A stretch of DNA of 64,000 bases from the NCBI GenBank assembly GCA_018340375.1, contig JAFFJZ010000009.1:12540501-12604500 (forward strand), read 5' to 3'. The stretch comes from Gonatopus flavifemur (Eukaryota; Arthropoda; Insecta; Hymenoptera; Dryinidae). The position numbers were made by a program, and so were the translations under genes. Below, one piece after another: positions 22,083 to 32,495 of the stretch; within the stretch, counting starts at the first letter, position 1, and the number at the start of each line of letters is the position of its first letter. Below the pieces are notes generated by a model. It saw nothing but the letters and a program-made list of their open reading frames with translations. It ran no database searches and was not told the DNA's origin.

Positions 22083-25000
22083 TGTTACGTCAAAACTATT
22101 AGCCTTTTAGTTCTTTATGTAACCTTCGATAGTTAAAGGAAGGCATTGGATCATCGAGTCCAATGTTCCCTTTAATACCCCACTTTAGCTAGGATAAAAA
22201 CCCTAGACGAGGACTGGGGAGAGGATATTGTTTGAAATAATATGAAGATCAATTTTTATACTGAAATGCAAGATGGTATATTCTAAAAAGAAAAACAATG
22301 ATGTCTTGAAATTACAAAGTTACTAAAATAAAATCTTAACTATCATAAGTTCATAAATTCAAATTCAAATTAAGTTAAAGATCTTTTCTGTTCAATATAA
22401 GAAAGAGAAATATTCACTTAATCTTTGAAGAACTTGGATCTTGTTTTAGATGAATTCAATAATTCATCGAATTTCGATTCACTTTAAACAAAACAAAAAA
22501 AAAATAGGGTTAGAAAAGATCAGAAGTGAAAGTGTTCCAAAGAAATAGGAGAAATAACTCTGAGGGTTGCTCAGTAGATTAATTTCTCTTCAATGGAATG
22601 AAAATAGTTTAATTTCATGCATTAGGTTTGAGATTTTCAAAAAAAATACAAGTATGGAAATAAGGGATTTTGGGAAGGGAGATGATCACTCAGAACCCGA
22701 GAAATATTAAGATTTCATAATCGATTTTTCATCAACGTAATCGATGGAAATTTAAGGTAGGGAGAGGAAAGGTAAGAGGAAAAATATCCTGAAAAATAAA
22801 CGTTGTTATCGATTATTCTGAAAGAGAAAATTAAAAGGAATATAAAAGAATAGATTATAGTTAAAATACCTGTTTCTTAAATTCTGAATTTCAGAGCCTC
22901 TTTGAAATTTGATAAATTTTCTAATTCCTTTCTTGAGAATTCTAAAATTTTCTCGTCATAAGAAAGGTTGTTCAAAAATTTATTCCTTGCTGGACCCGAT
23001 GAAGGAATATCATTATCTCTAATTTTCCTATGTTTAATTTTTATTCTTTTGATAATACAAAATATTTTCCTCTCAAGATTGTTAATTCTTTTGTTTACTT
23101 CTTGCTCCACTAAAACCAAAAAGAAAGGAGCAAAAGCTATTAATTAAAATTTCTAAAATATGACTTTATTATTCAGAGTTTTTAATAAAATTCTATATTC
23201 AAAGAAAATATTTGAAAGAAACATTCCTAAATTAGAATTTTCTCTTTCCACATGTATGAAATTATGTTGCAGTCTTTCAAAATCAATCATTAAAGAAAAG
23301 AAATTAGGAAAAAAGTAATAGGAAGAAGGAAAAAGAAAAGATTTTTTACTTACTTTTGTAGAATAACAGGAAAGTTTTCGTTGCTCCACACAAGTCTTAT
23401 TCAAACCTTTATTGAGTGAATGAATATTAGAATCGTGTGTGGAGTTTAACACCTTTTCGAATTCTTTTAATTTCACACAATTTTCCTACTGTAAATTTGA
23501 AATATTAACTTCACTTCACTTTAACTTTTAGAAACGGTAATTAGAATTTGAAATGTTAAAACTTTTCTGTAAGAGTATTGAATTGAGATTTTGAATTTGA
23601 ACTTGTAAATTTTAGAAAACTGATTGAACCTTTTTAAAAGAAAGCACGAACAAGAGTATTGAATTGAGATTTTGAATTTGAACTTGTAAATTTTAGAAAA
23701 CTGATTGAACCTTTTTAAAAGAAAGCACGAACAAGAGTGAGTTATTCATGCATTTCCGCTCAATTCTCAGCTCGGTTTTTAGATGGTGAGGGAAAATTCC
23801 AATAGTAGGGAAATGTGGGTGGGAATAATAGAATTTCAGAAAGAAGAAAATGGAGTTCAGATAGGTTGAAGTAGCACGGAATCGTGCATTACCTGAGGGT
23901 AGGCTTGTCCTTGAAAAGGAAATTCTCCATTTTCTTTAATTGGGACAACCCACTTACCCTTTCTCTTGAGCATAATGCCTAACTTATGCTCTCTTTTTAA
24001 ATGTATATATTTCTCTTTCTTGATGTACTATTCTACAGAATTCTTATTTTAATTCAAAATCAATTATTAATTAGAAAATTGTTAGTTGTCAATGATTATT
24101 TAAATTATTCACTACAAGAACATTTCAAAAAAAATGATAATTTTCTATTCTAATTATTGTAACAAGAATTTCAATATTTATATTCATTTTACTTACCTTC
24201 AACTTACCAATACTTACCATTTCAAGAACGTAAACTTTCATTATTTTAAATAATGCTCCATTCTGGTTTAAACTTAGAATTTTGCATTATAGAGATGCTA
24301 GATTGGGCCAGCATTGGCAGCCAATCTTGAATTTCTAAACCAATGGTTAAATTGGTGTTAGAATCTGAATTTTCATGTGTATTAACATGTTCAAGGCTGA
24401 ATTTAACCAAGATCGACGAAGATCGGCAAACGATACTTCGCCAACCCTGGACCAACCTTGGCCCAACGAAGAGTATTGGGGCTTTTTTTATTATAAATAA
24501 AAAAAAAGAAACAAATTGAATATTTGTCGTATTCTTTATAGTGAATTTACTTGAGAAATTTCCAGACAGAGTTGGCGACACAATTCTTCGCTCTAATCCT
24601 CTGCTGTCTACATTTCAATGAGGTTTTTATTACGGGGTAATTTGGAATTTGATTTTATTTGGAAAAGGATGTAATAAAAGAGGAAGAAAAGGGTCTCTGG
24701 TTTTCCAGATTTACTTGTCCCTTTTACATACGGCACAAACATAACGGGAACACAAGTTGTTCTCAACTTGTGTTTTAAAGGGAGACTTCTTTTTCTCTAT
24801 AATTTGAGTGTAAAGAAATCTTCCTTTACCGTATGTGTAATTCTCCTGGGTCGAATTTATCGATAGGGCAACAGATATTCTGTTTTACCCTATTGATAAT
24901 TCGTTCATAGAAATTTAACAGAAGGGAAAGATTCAAAAAAAAAAACAAATAGAAAAGAGAAAGAGATAAAATTTGGAAGAAATTTTACGTTCTCGTTACA
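22083..25000 (-). repeat. 3' LTR of the large retroelement
   Basis: 2918 bp. It contains two copies of a short direct repeat (about 23571-23735), a 10-bp hairpin (AACACAAGTT, near 24747-24775) and the small spliced ORF at 22877-23109. Flanked outside by AACG and inside by the polypurine tract. Confidence 0.95.
22877..23109 (-). CDS. LTR-resident small helical ORF with splice-made start (3' LTR copy)
   Basis: 79 codons including a start codon that exists only after splicing: acceptor TTTTAG ends at 23110, next bases TGGAG; a donor GTAAGT at 23353-23348 follows ACAAAA, giving A|TG. The intron is 244 bases. The leader exon has no ATG and is itself preceded by an acceptor-like TTTACAG near 23490. 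The product is basic and helical with NNLERKI and a KIL...RKELENL tail. Function unknown. The identical copy in the other LTR is no evidence for selection, since LTRs share one template. Confidence 0.45.
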
Positions 25001-25016
25001 CCTCCCCCCTTTTTTT
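25001..25016 (-). other. Polypurine tract
   Basis: AAAAAAAGGGGGGAGG on the minus strand, directly against the 3' LTR; the primer for plus-strand DNA synthesis. Confidence 0.9.
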
Positions 25017-25192
25017 GACAAAATCCCGTAGGGAATTTGACAAAAGATCAGAGATCGGCATTGGTAGCTGTGGTAAGTTGAATTTGACAAATTATTCTAA
25101 TGATTAAATTGATAATAATAATAATCATAATAATAATAATAATAATTTAAAAAAAATGTCAATATGATTATAATAGTAATAATGATGGAATT

Positions 25193-26296
25193 TTACACAT
25201 TAAGTCCATAGGGGCGTTTTGGCATTTCAGACTCTGTTGGCAATTTGTTTGACGGGTAGAGTGGTTCGTGCTGTTTGTTGTCATCTGTTGGTGATTTTAG
25301 GTCCGGAGTAGGAGCTTCGTTCCGTTTCGTGAGCTTTCTCTGGTTGATGTGCAATAATAGATTGGTAGCAGAATCCCATAGCGAAACCACTAGATATGGT
25401 GACCAGCCATATACAGAATGTAATGCAAAAACATGTATTGCGGTATCAATTATCAACTTGATGATTTTGCAAGTGAGAATAATTCCCAATATTCCTGCAC
25501 TGAATGTTCCGAAAGTACTGAAACCGATCCAGAGCTTGTTCCAGGTTGAATTTGCAATATGCTCCAGGGTCTTCTCATCCAAAATTGAACTCCAGCTTAT
25601 TCCACGTAGTTCTGTAGGTTCTCCAGTAGCTGCGCGAATTATGTTATTCACAATCGATGGTTGGTCAAAAGGCGACATGATATATTTATTGAGCCTTTCA
25701 ATATCGTCTTCAGTGTAAATTCCTTGTTTGGCCAGATTTCCAGGGTTACGGTAGATCCAGGTTGGTGTGGTCAGGGGCTTCATGGTGTACGGTTCGCTAG
25801 TTTCTGATAAAAATGGTAGCAATTTATACCAGACTCCTTCAATTTCATACATTGGTGGAATCAGGTTATTACATGGAATTTCTGTCCCTTGGTTTTTCAA
25901 AATATGTGTTTTAGGCATCATGAAGTAATTATTTTCGCCTTTCTTTACCGGTAGTTCCTGGTAACATCGTGTGGTCGAGGTAATTTTAACTTCCACTGGT
26001 ACGCATTTAATTAGTCGGATGACTTCGCCGGTGATGATTGCGGTATAACCAGGGCCTTTTTGGAAATTGAATGCAAATTCTTCTGGTCTCATTAAAGCCA
26101 GGGTTTGTGCATTTAGAAGAACTTCTCTTTCCAGTTTACATCTCTGCAGCATAACGTCCTTGTATAATCCGTTGATTTGGGTCCGGATGCACTGCTCGAC
26201 GTAAACGAATTTGCTGTTTACGTACGTAAATAGGTCCAGATTTTGAGTATTCATGGGTTTTGGTCGTGAGAAGAAACTCTCACGTCTTCCTTCCAA
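25193..26296 (-). CDS. env: Envelope glycoprotein, C-terminal part with membrane anchor
   Basis: Open frame of up to 367 residues with no proper start of its own. It continues the glycoprotein in another frame after the break near 26365-26400. It contains conserved cysteines in the ectodomain, a stem region, one strong transmembrane segment (around FGTFSAGILGIILTCKIIKL) and a polar cytoplasmic tail of about 100 residues rich in proline and lysine. Taken with the N-terminal part it resembles the chuvirus-type glycoproteins found in other arthropod retroelements. Confidence 0.7.
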   Translation of the reverse strand: MEGRRESFFSRPKPMNTQNLDLFTYVNSKFVYVEQCIRTQINGLYKDVMLQRCKLEREVLLNAQTLALMRPEEFAFNFQKGPGYTAIITGEVIRLIKCVPVEVKITSTTRCYQELPVKKGENNYFMMPKTHILKNQGTEIPCNNLIPPMYEIEGVWYKLLPFLSETSEPYTMKPLTTPTWIYRNPGNLAKQGIYTEDDIERLNKYIMSPFDQPSIVNNIIRAATGEPTELRGISWSSILDEKTLEHIANSTWNKLWIGFSTFGTFSAGILGIILTCKIIKLIIDTAIHVFALHSVYGWSPYLVVSLWDSATNLLLHINQRKLTKRNEAPTPDLKSPTDDNKQHEPLYPSNKLPTESEMPKRPYGLNV

Positions 26297-26364
26297 GATG
26301 AACAGCTTCGGATGTTGAGTCTTGATAATTTGGTATCCGCATAACGATTGTGATCGTTCAGCGG

Positions 26365-27162
26365 TCAGGGCAAAAGTGATGTCTTCGGTTTTGCGGTGTA
26401 TATAGTTTCAGGGTAGTGTTGAGATAAATCCTGTAGTTTTGTAGAGTATCCTTCATAGAGTACTCCATATCGACTGAACTGGCAAATTTCATGGGGTATG
26501 GCGTCCCAGTACATGTATCCTCCGGTGATGTCCATACAATGTCCAATGCTTAAGGTGCATTGTGTTCCTGATTGAAGATATAACACGTTTTTCTCTACAT
26601 CTGTTTTGGCATAGTATTCTATTAAGGTGACTTTAATTGATCCTTGGACGACGACACCATTCCAGTTTCCGTATGGATCACTGTATTGTGTTCCATCACA
26701 ATCTCCATCAGATGTGATTTCTCCCGCTAAAGTTAACGTGAAAGTTGAGGTGGCGTTAACTTTAATTCCGTCGATGGTGTTTGATCCTATGGTTAAGCGT
26801 CCTGTTTCGTGTAATCTTTTGCAGTTGTCCCTGGTAGTCTCTTGAATGTATTCTGCAATCCCTTTGGTTACAGCTCCAGCATGTGAAAATAGTCCGCAAT
26901 GGTGGATTTCTCGGAATATATCCACTTTGCATAGTTGCACGTGGGCAAAACCAAAGTCCATAAGTTGTAATAGTTGAATGTAAGTTGAGGTCTCATTAAC
27001 TATTGGTTCCGGGATATTACAATCTCCTATTTTATTCAAGGAAATTGTCGTGATATTCGCATTGGGAGCTGCACAATCATATGCAATCAATCCGTCAGCA
27101 GATCCTGAGTATAGTCCGATGATGACGATGCTGAATTGCCACAGAACCGTCTGTAGTGCCAT
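26365..27162 (-). CDS. env: Chu-like envelope glycoprotein, N-terminal part, ends in a frameshift
   Basis: The ATG at 27162 is preceded by a splice acceptor (CCCCCAACAG, ending at 27172) directly before an A-run, as expected for a spliced env mRNA. A signal peptide (about 20 residues) is followed by LIAYDC, and later by QLCKVDIFREIHHCG and YSDPYGNWN, a cysteine pattern of the chuvirus/mononegavirus-like class III glycoproteins. The frame stops at 26365, where the ectodomain evidently continues in another frame, so a single frameshift breaks the gene. It could be a real mutation or an assembly error. Confidence 0.75.
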   Translation of the reverse strand: MALQTVLWQFSIVIIGLYSGSADGLIAYDCAAPNANITTISLNKIGDCNIPEPIVNETSTYIQLLQLMDFGFAHVQLCKVDIFREIHHCGLFSHAGAVTKGIAEYIQETTRDNCKRLHETGRLTIGSNTIDGIKVNATSTFTLTLAGEITSDGDCDGTQYSDPYGNWNGVVVQGSIKVTLIEYYAKTDVEKNVLYLQSGTQCTLSIGHCMDITGGYMYWDAIPHEICQFSRYGVLYEGYSTKLQDLSQHYPETIYTAKPKTSLLP

Positions 27163-27495
27163 TTTTTTTTTCTGTTGGGGGTGAGTTGGATTTAATTCAG
27201 AATAAAAATATAATAAGGGTTGAATATAATACAGAATAAAAATATAATAACTAAAATAAGGCTCAAATATTGAGCTTAATTTTAACAACATTAATATTTG
27301 AAAAAAGTTGATTATTCTGTTTTTTTTTTATAGTTTTTATCAAATTTTATCCTTTTTTTTTTTGTTTTTTTTTTTTCAATATATTTTTATATATACTCAT
27401 TTACATGTAAGTAGTGAGGAAAAGAAATATCTGTATTTAGAATATATATATATATATACCCATATATATATATATTCGTGTCGTGCAAAAGAAGT

Positions 27496-29145
27496 TCACT
27501 GTGATTTTGGCATTTTCATACCACAGTTTGAACAAAAGTTAACTGCCATCTGATTAGTTAATCTATACAAATCTATTCCACAGTGCGAACAAAAGATTTG
27601 CTGTGGGTTTGAATTTATTAATGGGGAACACCTGATGGCATATTTATTACAATTTACTTTAAATGAATTATTGCACTTAGAATGTACAGGGAGTCGATTT
27701 GATATTTTTGTAAAGTTTTGAACTTTTGACACTTCTATTGTTACTTCATCTGAAGTTGTTTTATCTTTCTTGTAAGGGTTTATGAATTTACATTTGGATG
27801 GCAACATCAATGGTTTCTCTGCTATGCTCTCATTTGCATCTATGAATCTTTTTGCAATTATATCTTTTGACCTCTCAATGGCAACTTGCAATGCGAATCT
27901 TCTAAACCGCCATTCTAATGCATCTTTTTGATGTACACATATGTAACAAAAATCACGTGTATCAAAGTCATTGAGGAAAGCATGTCCTTGGATCTTGGTC
28001 CAGCTCTTATGATTTGAGTCTTTACAACGCAGGGAATTGAATAATTGTTTATCTACTCCTACAATGGTATCGTCTTTCCAAATGATTTTGTCACAATAGA
28101 TTGTTTTACCTTTGGGTGGCTCTACTGGTTGAAATCTTTCAAAAATACTAGGGATCTTAATTGGGGCAACGTATTTTTCCAAAAAACTACTATCATTATT
28201 AGGAGCGGTATAACGGTAGTATATTGTTAAAATTTCAAGAATTTGGCATCTTCGAGTCCATTCTATCTGATTTGATGATTTTATGCAGATTTCGCAAAAA
28301 TCACGAGGGTTCAAATTACACATACGTGCCTTCATTTGTAATTGAGTTTGATTGTGAGTTTTTTCTTGACATTTTATTTTACTGAACCTAATATTGCCTA
28401 TTCCTTTTATTCCATCTAATTCCCAATGTATTTGGTCGTTCAGTTCATTATCGAACATTCCCTTTTTGGCCAAAATTTTATAATATTCCAAGTCTTTAGA
28501 AAATGAATTTTGGTCGGATTCAAGATGAGCTTTGTTATCAATAAAAATGTTCGAACTCATCAAATCACTGCGAACGGTTGCTAAATACAAGGTGTCTTTT
28601 CGGAATTTCCATTCCCTAATATCCTTTTTATAGACACACAAATGACAGAAATCTCCAAAATAAAGGTCATGTTGGTTGGCTTTTACTTGAATGGGAGTCA
28701 GATCAATATGTTGATGTGAGAGATCACAAGTGAGAGCAGAAAACAGTTTTTCATCCATACCTCTGATGTTACCATTATCCCAAATAAGTCGATTACAAAC
28801 TCGTGTTTGTTTTTGAACGGAATATTCGTGAATCATGGCATTTCTATTGATAGCTAGAATCTTCTCTGGGGGTTCCCCAGTAAAAGTCGCATCATAGATA
28901 TTAACATTTGATTCTCCTCTTGCACAAATTGGGACTGAAACATCTTGATTTCTAGTGAATTTATAATGAATCTCATTAGAATCTACATTTATTTTATCGT
29001 ATTTTAAGAAAAATGACGGTGAAATTAATGGTTTTTCTTCCGTTTTTTCGAATTCCATATCTCCAGGGTCGCTGGATGATAGGGGGTCCTTGTAGTTGTT
29101 TGCAAAATATTCCATAGGGAAGTCTCCGGTTTTTAGGTATTCCAT
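27496..29145 (-). CDS. Accessory protein with three CHCC zinc-like repeats and a C-terminal double zinc ribbon
   Basis: 549 residues, intact, ATG at 29145, between integrase and env. Three repeats (residues about 117-182, 239-300 and 351-416) share C-x3-4-H, then 20-23 residues, then DFCxxC, and exactly nine residues after the last Cys a Trp in [E]W. Repeats 1 and 3 also begin with I-I/L-W...G[M/V]D..LF..L.C. The C-terminus has CSHCG and CSNCG (residues 519-541), a zinc-ribbon pair. An acceptor-like site precedes the ATG (TTTTCCTCACAG near 29190). I recognise no known family. A nucleic-acid-binding or regulatory accessory protein is an inference. Confidence 0.8.
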   Translation of the reverse strand: MEYLKTGDFPMEYFANNYKDPLSSSDPGDMEFEKTEEKPLISPSFFLKYDKINVDSNEIHYKFTRNQDVSVPICARGESNVNIYDATFTGEPPEKILAINRNAMIHEYSVQKQTRVCNRLIWDNGNIRGMDEKLFSALTCDLSHQHIDLTPIQVKANQHDLYFGDFCHLCVYKKDIREWKFRKDTLYLATVRSDLMSSNIFIDNKAHLESDQNSFSKDLEYYKILAKKGMFDNELNDQIHWELDGIKGIGNIRFSKIKCQEKTHNQTQLQMKARMCNLNPRDFCEICIKSSNQIEWTRRCQILEILTIYYRYTAPNNDSSFLEKYVAPIKIPSIFERFQPVEPPKGKTIYCDKIIWKDDTIVGVDKQLFNSLRCKDSNHKSWTKIQGHAFLNDFDTRDFCYICVHQKDALEWRFRRFALQVAIERSKDIIAKRFIDANESIAEKPLMLPSKCKFINPYKKDKTTSDEVTIEVSKVQNFTKISNRLPVHSKCNNSFKVNCNKYAIRCSPLINSNPQQIFCSHCGIDLYRLTNQMAVNFCSNCGMKMPKSQ

Positions 29146-29796
29146 CTCTGGGTGTCAGAGTATGGGATTGGTACGCGTATAAAAAGTGCGTGATTTTACT
29201 GTGAGGAAAAATAATAAAAGATTATTAATAAATGAATTTATGAAAATTATATAAATTTATACTAACTTTTGATTTTATGATAAAAGAAGGAAAAGAAAAA
29301 AAAATTTGTAATTTTAGTTAATATACAATATATTAATTTTGACAGGGAATTTTAAGAAAACTTATTTATGAATATTTAAAAAAAAATGAATTTACATTTA
29401 TTTATAATTATAAAATTGTTATCCCAAATGAATGATAATAATAAAAACAAAGAGAAAAGAAAAAATATAGGGGTGATTATAGTGATATTATATGAAAATT
29501 ATTTAAACAACTAATAAGTAGTTATAAACTGAAATAGTCAGACATTGTTAATAACTTTAAAATTTACGTTAAGATAGATAAATGCGTTTATAGTCTGACA
29601 TATAATTTGAGTTATTTTGCACTATAATATGTATTTTTTTTTTTTTTTTTTTTTAAGAAATATTTTTAGAAAAAGAAAAAGGATAGAAATATGGAGGTTA
29701 AATTTTTTTTATCTGAAAGGTTAGAAATTATATATATACAATCATACACACATTCATACATTCATACATGTGTAAAGATTCAAATTGAATTAATAA

Positions 29797-30243
29797 CTAA
29801 TCATTACTGTTATCATCTTGGTTATTGAATAGAACTATTCTGTCGATAGAAACTACTTTATCTCGTTTTCCTATTTGCAATTTAACGTTCTTATCGTTAA
29901 GAATTTCCATTATCTTGTATGGACCTTCATAAAGATTTTCCAGTTTCATAGGTTTCATTCCTTTTTTCAAAAGAACCATGTCTCCTGCTTTGAATTTTAT
30001 AATCTTAGTTGTTCGATCATAATAATTCTTTGCCTTTTCCTTGGCGATTCGCAAATTTTCTCTGGCTTCACGCTGAAATTTATCTAGACGAGCCATTAAT
30101 TTGATCAAGTATTCGTCATAAGTTTTTAATTGTTCAAACGAAGGCAAAGGTTCACTAGAAGGTAGCAAAGGAAATTTTCCAAAAATTAACTCATATGGAG
30201 TACGTTTCGTTCCTTCGTGTATACTAGTATTATATGACAACAT
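29797..30243 (-). CDS. pol: Integrase C-terminal part with GPY/F-type domain
   Basis: 148 residues: SYNTSIHEGTKRTPYELIFG, a helical linker, then YEGPYKIMEIL, the GPY/F chromatin-contact motif of Ty3/gypsy integrases. It is in a different frame from the catalytic core, with the shift near 30265. Confidence 0.85.
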   Translation of the reverse strand: MLSYNTSIHEGTKRTPYELIFGKFPLLPSSEPLPSFEQLKTYDEYLIKLMARLDKFQREARENLRIAKEKAKNYYDRTTKIIKFKAGDMVLLKKGMKPMKLENLYEGPYKIMEILNDKNVKLQIGKRDKVVSIDRIVLFNNQDDNSND

Positions 30244-30245
30244 TG

Positions 30246-30875
30246 CTAACTCAACCCATTGATCCCATTCGAGTCTCGCGACACATATTGCCGGAGATAT
30301 TCTGCTAAAACAGCATGTGATCTTTCCAAGGAACCGTTGGTTTGTGGGTGGAAAGCAGTTGTATTTAATTGTCTAATTTGTAGTCTTTTAGTTATAGTTT
30401 TCATAAATTTAGAAATAAAATTAGAGCCCTGATCTGTAAGTATTACTTTTGGTGCTCCATAGATGCATACAAAGCGTTTTAGAAAAGCATTCGCTACAGA
30501 CGAAGCACTTGCATTTTGTAAGGGGACTCCTGTACAATGTTTTGTTAACAAACACTGCATCGTGAGTATGTATCGATTTCCTTCTTGTGTAGGCGGGTTA
30601 ATAGGTCCCACAATATCTAGAGCGATTTTTTCAAAAGCATAACCAGGTGTATCGGTTATCATCATTGGTTGTCGAGTTCGGGTTCTAGTAACCTTTTTCA
30701 ATTTACATGGGAGACATCCAGAGATATAATTCTGAACGTCCTCTTTAATGTACTCCCAGTAGTAGTTCAGTCGTAATCTATTGAAGGTTTTGGCTACTCC
30801 TTTGTGTCCTCCAGCAGTGGAATCATGTGCTTCTTCAATTAATTTTCTTCTTATTGATATCTCGTTATTTTTCAC
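30246..30875 (-). CDS. pol: Integrase zinc-binding and catalytic core
   Basis: HH-CC finger (H..GGH then CLPCK), first aspartate in ALDIVGP, second in LTDQGSNF, glutamate in NGSLERSH: the DDE triad is complete. It follows the previous frame across an in-frame TGA at 30879-30881, so it was made as part of Pol. Confidence 0.9.
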   Translation of the reverse strand: MKNNEISIRRKLIEEAHDSTAGGHKGVAKTFNRLRLNYYWEYIKEDVQNYISGCLPCKLKKVTRTRTRQPMMITDTPGYAFEKIALDIVGPINPPTQEGNRYILTMQCLLTKHCTGVPLQNASASSVANAFLKRFVCIYGAPKVILTDQGSNFISKFMKTITKRLQIRQLNTTAFHPQTNGSLERSHAVLAEYLRQYVSRDSNGINGLS

Positions 30876-30878
30876 TAT

Positions 30879-32495
30879 TCAACGAAAAAACTTAATTTTT
30901 ATTGGAATGTGGCAGAATTCTTTATTGAACTCAATCACGACTCTGTCCCAATCGAGTTCATTCGTGATTTCAATTTTCGGGACACAACAACTGCTTATTT
31001 CATTTAGTCTCATGAATAATTTCATTTCTCGGATACAATTTTGTAAATTCATCATGGTTTCTCTCGGTGTAGGGATTCTATCAGATGGTTCAATATAAAG
31101 GCCAAACCACCATCTAATCCCTTTTTTAATTGCGACGCATCTTCCTAGATTTGTTGGTTGGAAACATCCAATGTCGAATTTTTCTGAAAATTTTTGAATA
31201 ACTGGTTCAAAGGGTTTTCCTTGATCATTGAGAAAGAATGTATAGTTATCTTTTTTCAACTCTAAAGGATCTCTCGATTCATATATATTCGAACCTAAAA
31301 TTAGTTTATTCAAATCTTTGTACAAATTCTCATAATTTTCCTCTTCATCAGATTCTTCGTATTCTAAGTTTTCATTCTCATCTATAAATTCAGGTGAATT
31401 TTCATGAACAAATTCATCATCAGATTTTTCACTACATTCACTATGTACAGAAGGTAAGTCATGGCTTAAGTCGTTGTAACCTTCTACCGTATCTCTATTG
31501 AGACGTTCGCAATGTAAATCTTCATTTTCTGATTCATAATTGGGAATTCTTTCTTCGGACTCATTTTGATCCATATCATATATGCTGTTATTGTAATATT
31601 CATGATGTTCAGTTATCAATTCTTGATTATTCGAATGATCAGAATGATTTTTATGTTCATTCAATGGATCTCGATCATCATTAAATTTTTCGATGAAGTC
31701 ATTGAGCTTTTCCAAAGATTCTTTCTCAATTTGACGATTTTTTCTTTTAATTTCGTTGCGGTATTGTTGTCCTTTTTCTGTAAGTTTTGGGATTCTCGTC
31801 GATCTTCTCGGTTGTGGTGCATTTACATTATATAATATTCTAATATCTTCGACTATTTCCTTGTTATTTACAAAATCTTCTCTTAAAAACGGTGGATTTC
31901 TAGAAAGAGCATCTGCATTGACATTTGTCTTCCCAGCTTTATATACGACATCGAAGTCATATTCTTCCAATTTCAATCTCCATCTGGTTAAACGAGAAGT
32001 TGGATCTTTCGCAGTCCTCATCCATATTAGTGGTTTGTGATCCGTTACAATTGTGAATTTTCTTCCATATAAATAAGGACGAAATTGGGACACACTATAG
32101 AGGATCGCAAGTGCTTCTTTTTCGTATGTACTATATTTCATTTCTGTTTGATTTAATAGTCGAGATACATAGGCGCACGGCTGGTCCTTTCCAATTGGTC
32201 CTTGGCTCAAAATGCCGGCTATTGCATAACCACTTGCATCCGTAGTTAGCAAAAATGGTTTGTCACAATCTGGATACTTTAATACAGGTTTTTCGCATAA
32301 ACAATTTTTTAAAGTTTCAAAAGCTTCTTGTTGCTCTTGATTCCATTCGAATGGAACATCCTTCTGTAATAATTTTGTTAACGATTTAGAAATTTTTGAA
32401 AAATTATGAATGAAGCGTCGATAATATCCAGCTAATCCCAGGAATTGCTTGATATTTTTAGAATTCTTCGATCGGAAAATGTCGAACAGCTTCAA
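30879..32495 (-). CDS. pol: RT connection and RNase H, with acidic linker and macrodomain-like tail
   Basis: 538 residues. Begins with the RT thumb/connection (FLGLAGYYRRFI), then RNase H with TTDASGYAIAG, KEALAIL and IVTDHKPL, ending NADALSRNPP. After that come about 65 basic residues, about 130 acidic residues and the macrodomain-like segment. It overlaps the gag-pol frame at 32458-32495 in another frame, which indicates a frameshift there. Confidence 0.9.
   Translation of the reverse strand: MKLFDIFRSKNSKNIKQFLGLAGYYRRFIHNFSKISKSLTKLLQKDVPFEWNQEQQEAFETLKNCLCEKPVLKYPDCDKPFLLTTDASGYAIAGILSQGPIGKDQPCAYVSRLLNQTEMKYSTYEKEALAILYSVSQFRPYLYGRKFTIVTDHKPLIWMRTAKDPTSRLTRWRLKLEEYDFDVVYKAGKTNVNADALSRNPPFLREDFVNNKEIVEDIRILYNVNAPQPRRSTRIPKLTEKGQQYRNEIKRKNRQIEKESLEKLNDFIEKFNDDRDPLNEHKNHSDHSNNQELITEHHEYYNNSIYDMDQNESEERIPNYESENEDLHCERLNRDTVEGYNDLSHDLPSVHSECSEKSDDEFVHENSPEFIDENENLEYEESDEEENYENLYKDLNKLILGSNIYESRDPLELKKDNYTFFLNDQGKPFEPVIQKFSEKFDIGCFQPTNLGRCVAIKKGIRWWFGLYIEPSDRIPTPRETMMNLQNCIREMKLFMRLNEISSCCVPKIEITNELDWDRVVIEFNKEFCHIPIKIKFFR
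30882..31253 (-). other. Macrodomain-like segment inside Pol, between RNase H and integrase
   Basis: Residues about 415-537 of the 538-residue frame. The order FLNDQGKPF..VIQKFSEKF, then a GRCVAIKK strand, then WWFGLYI..., a TPRETMMNLQNCI helix, then VPKIE...ELDW..V...F and a final KIKF strand fits the ADP-ribose-binding macrodomains of the OARD1/TARG1 type. The usual glycine-rich loop before LDW is lost (EITNE). An acidic linker (residues about 265-395) joins it to RNase H. It ends at an in-frame stop. Confidence 0.55.
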
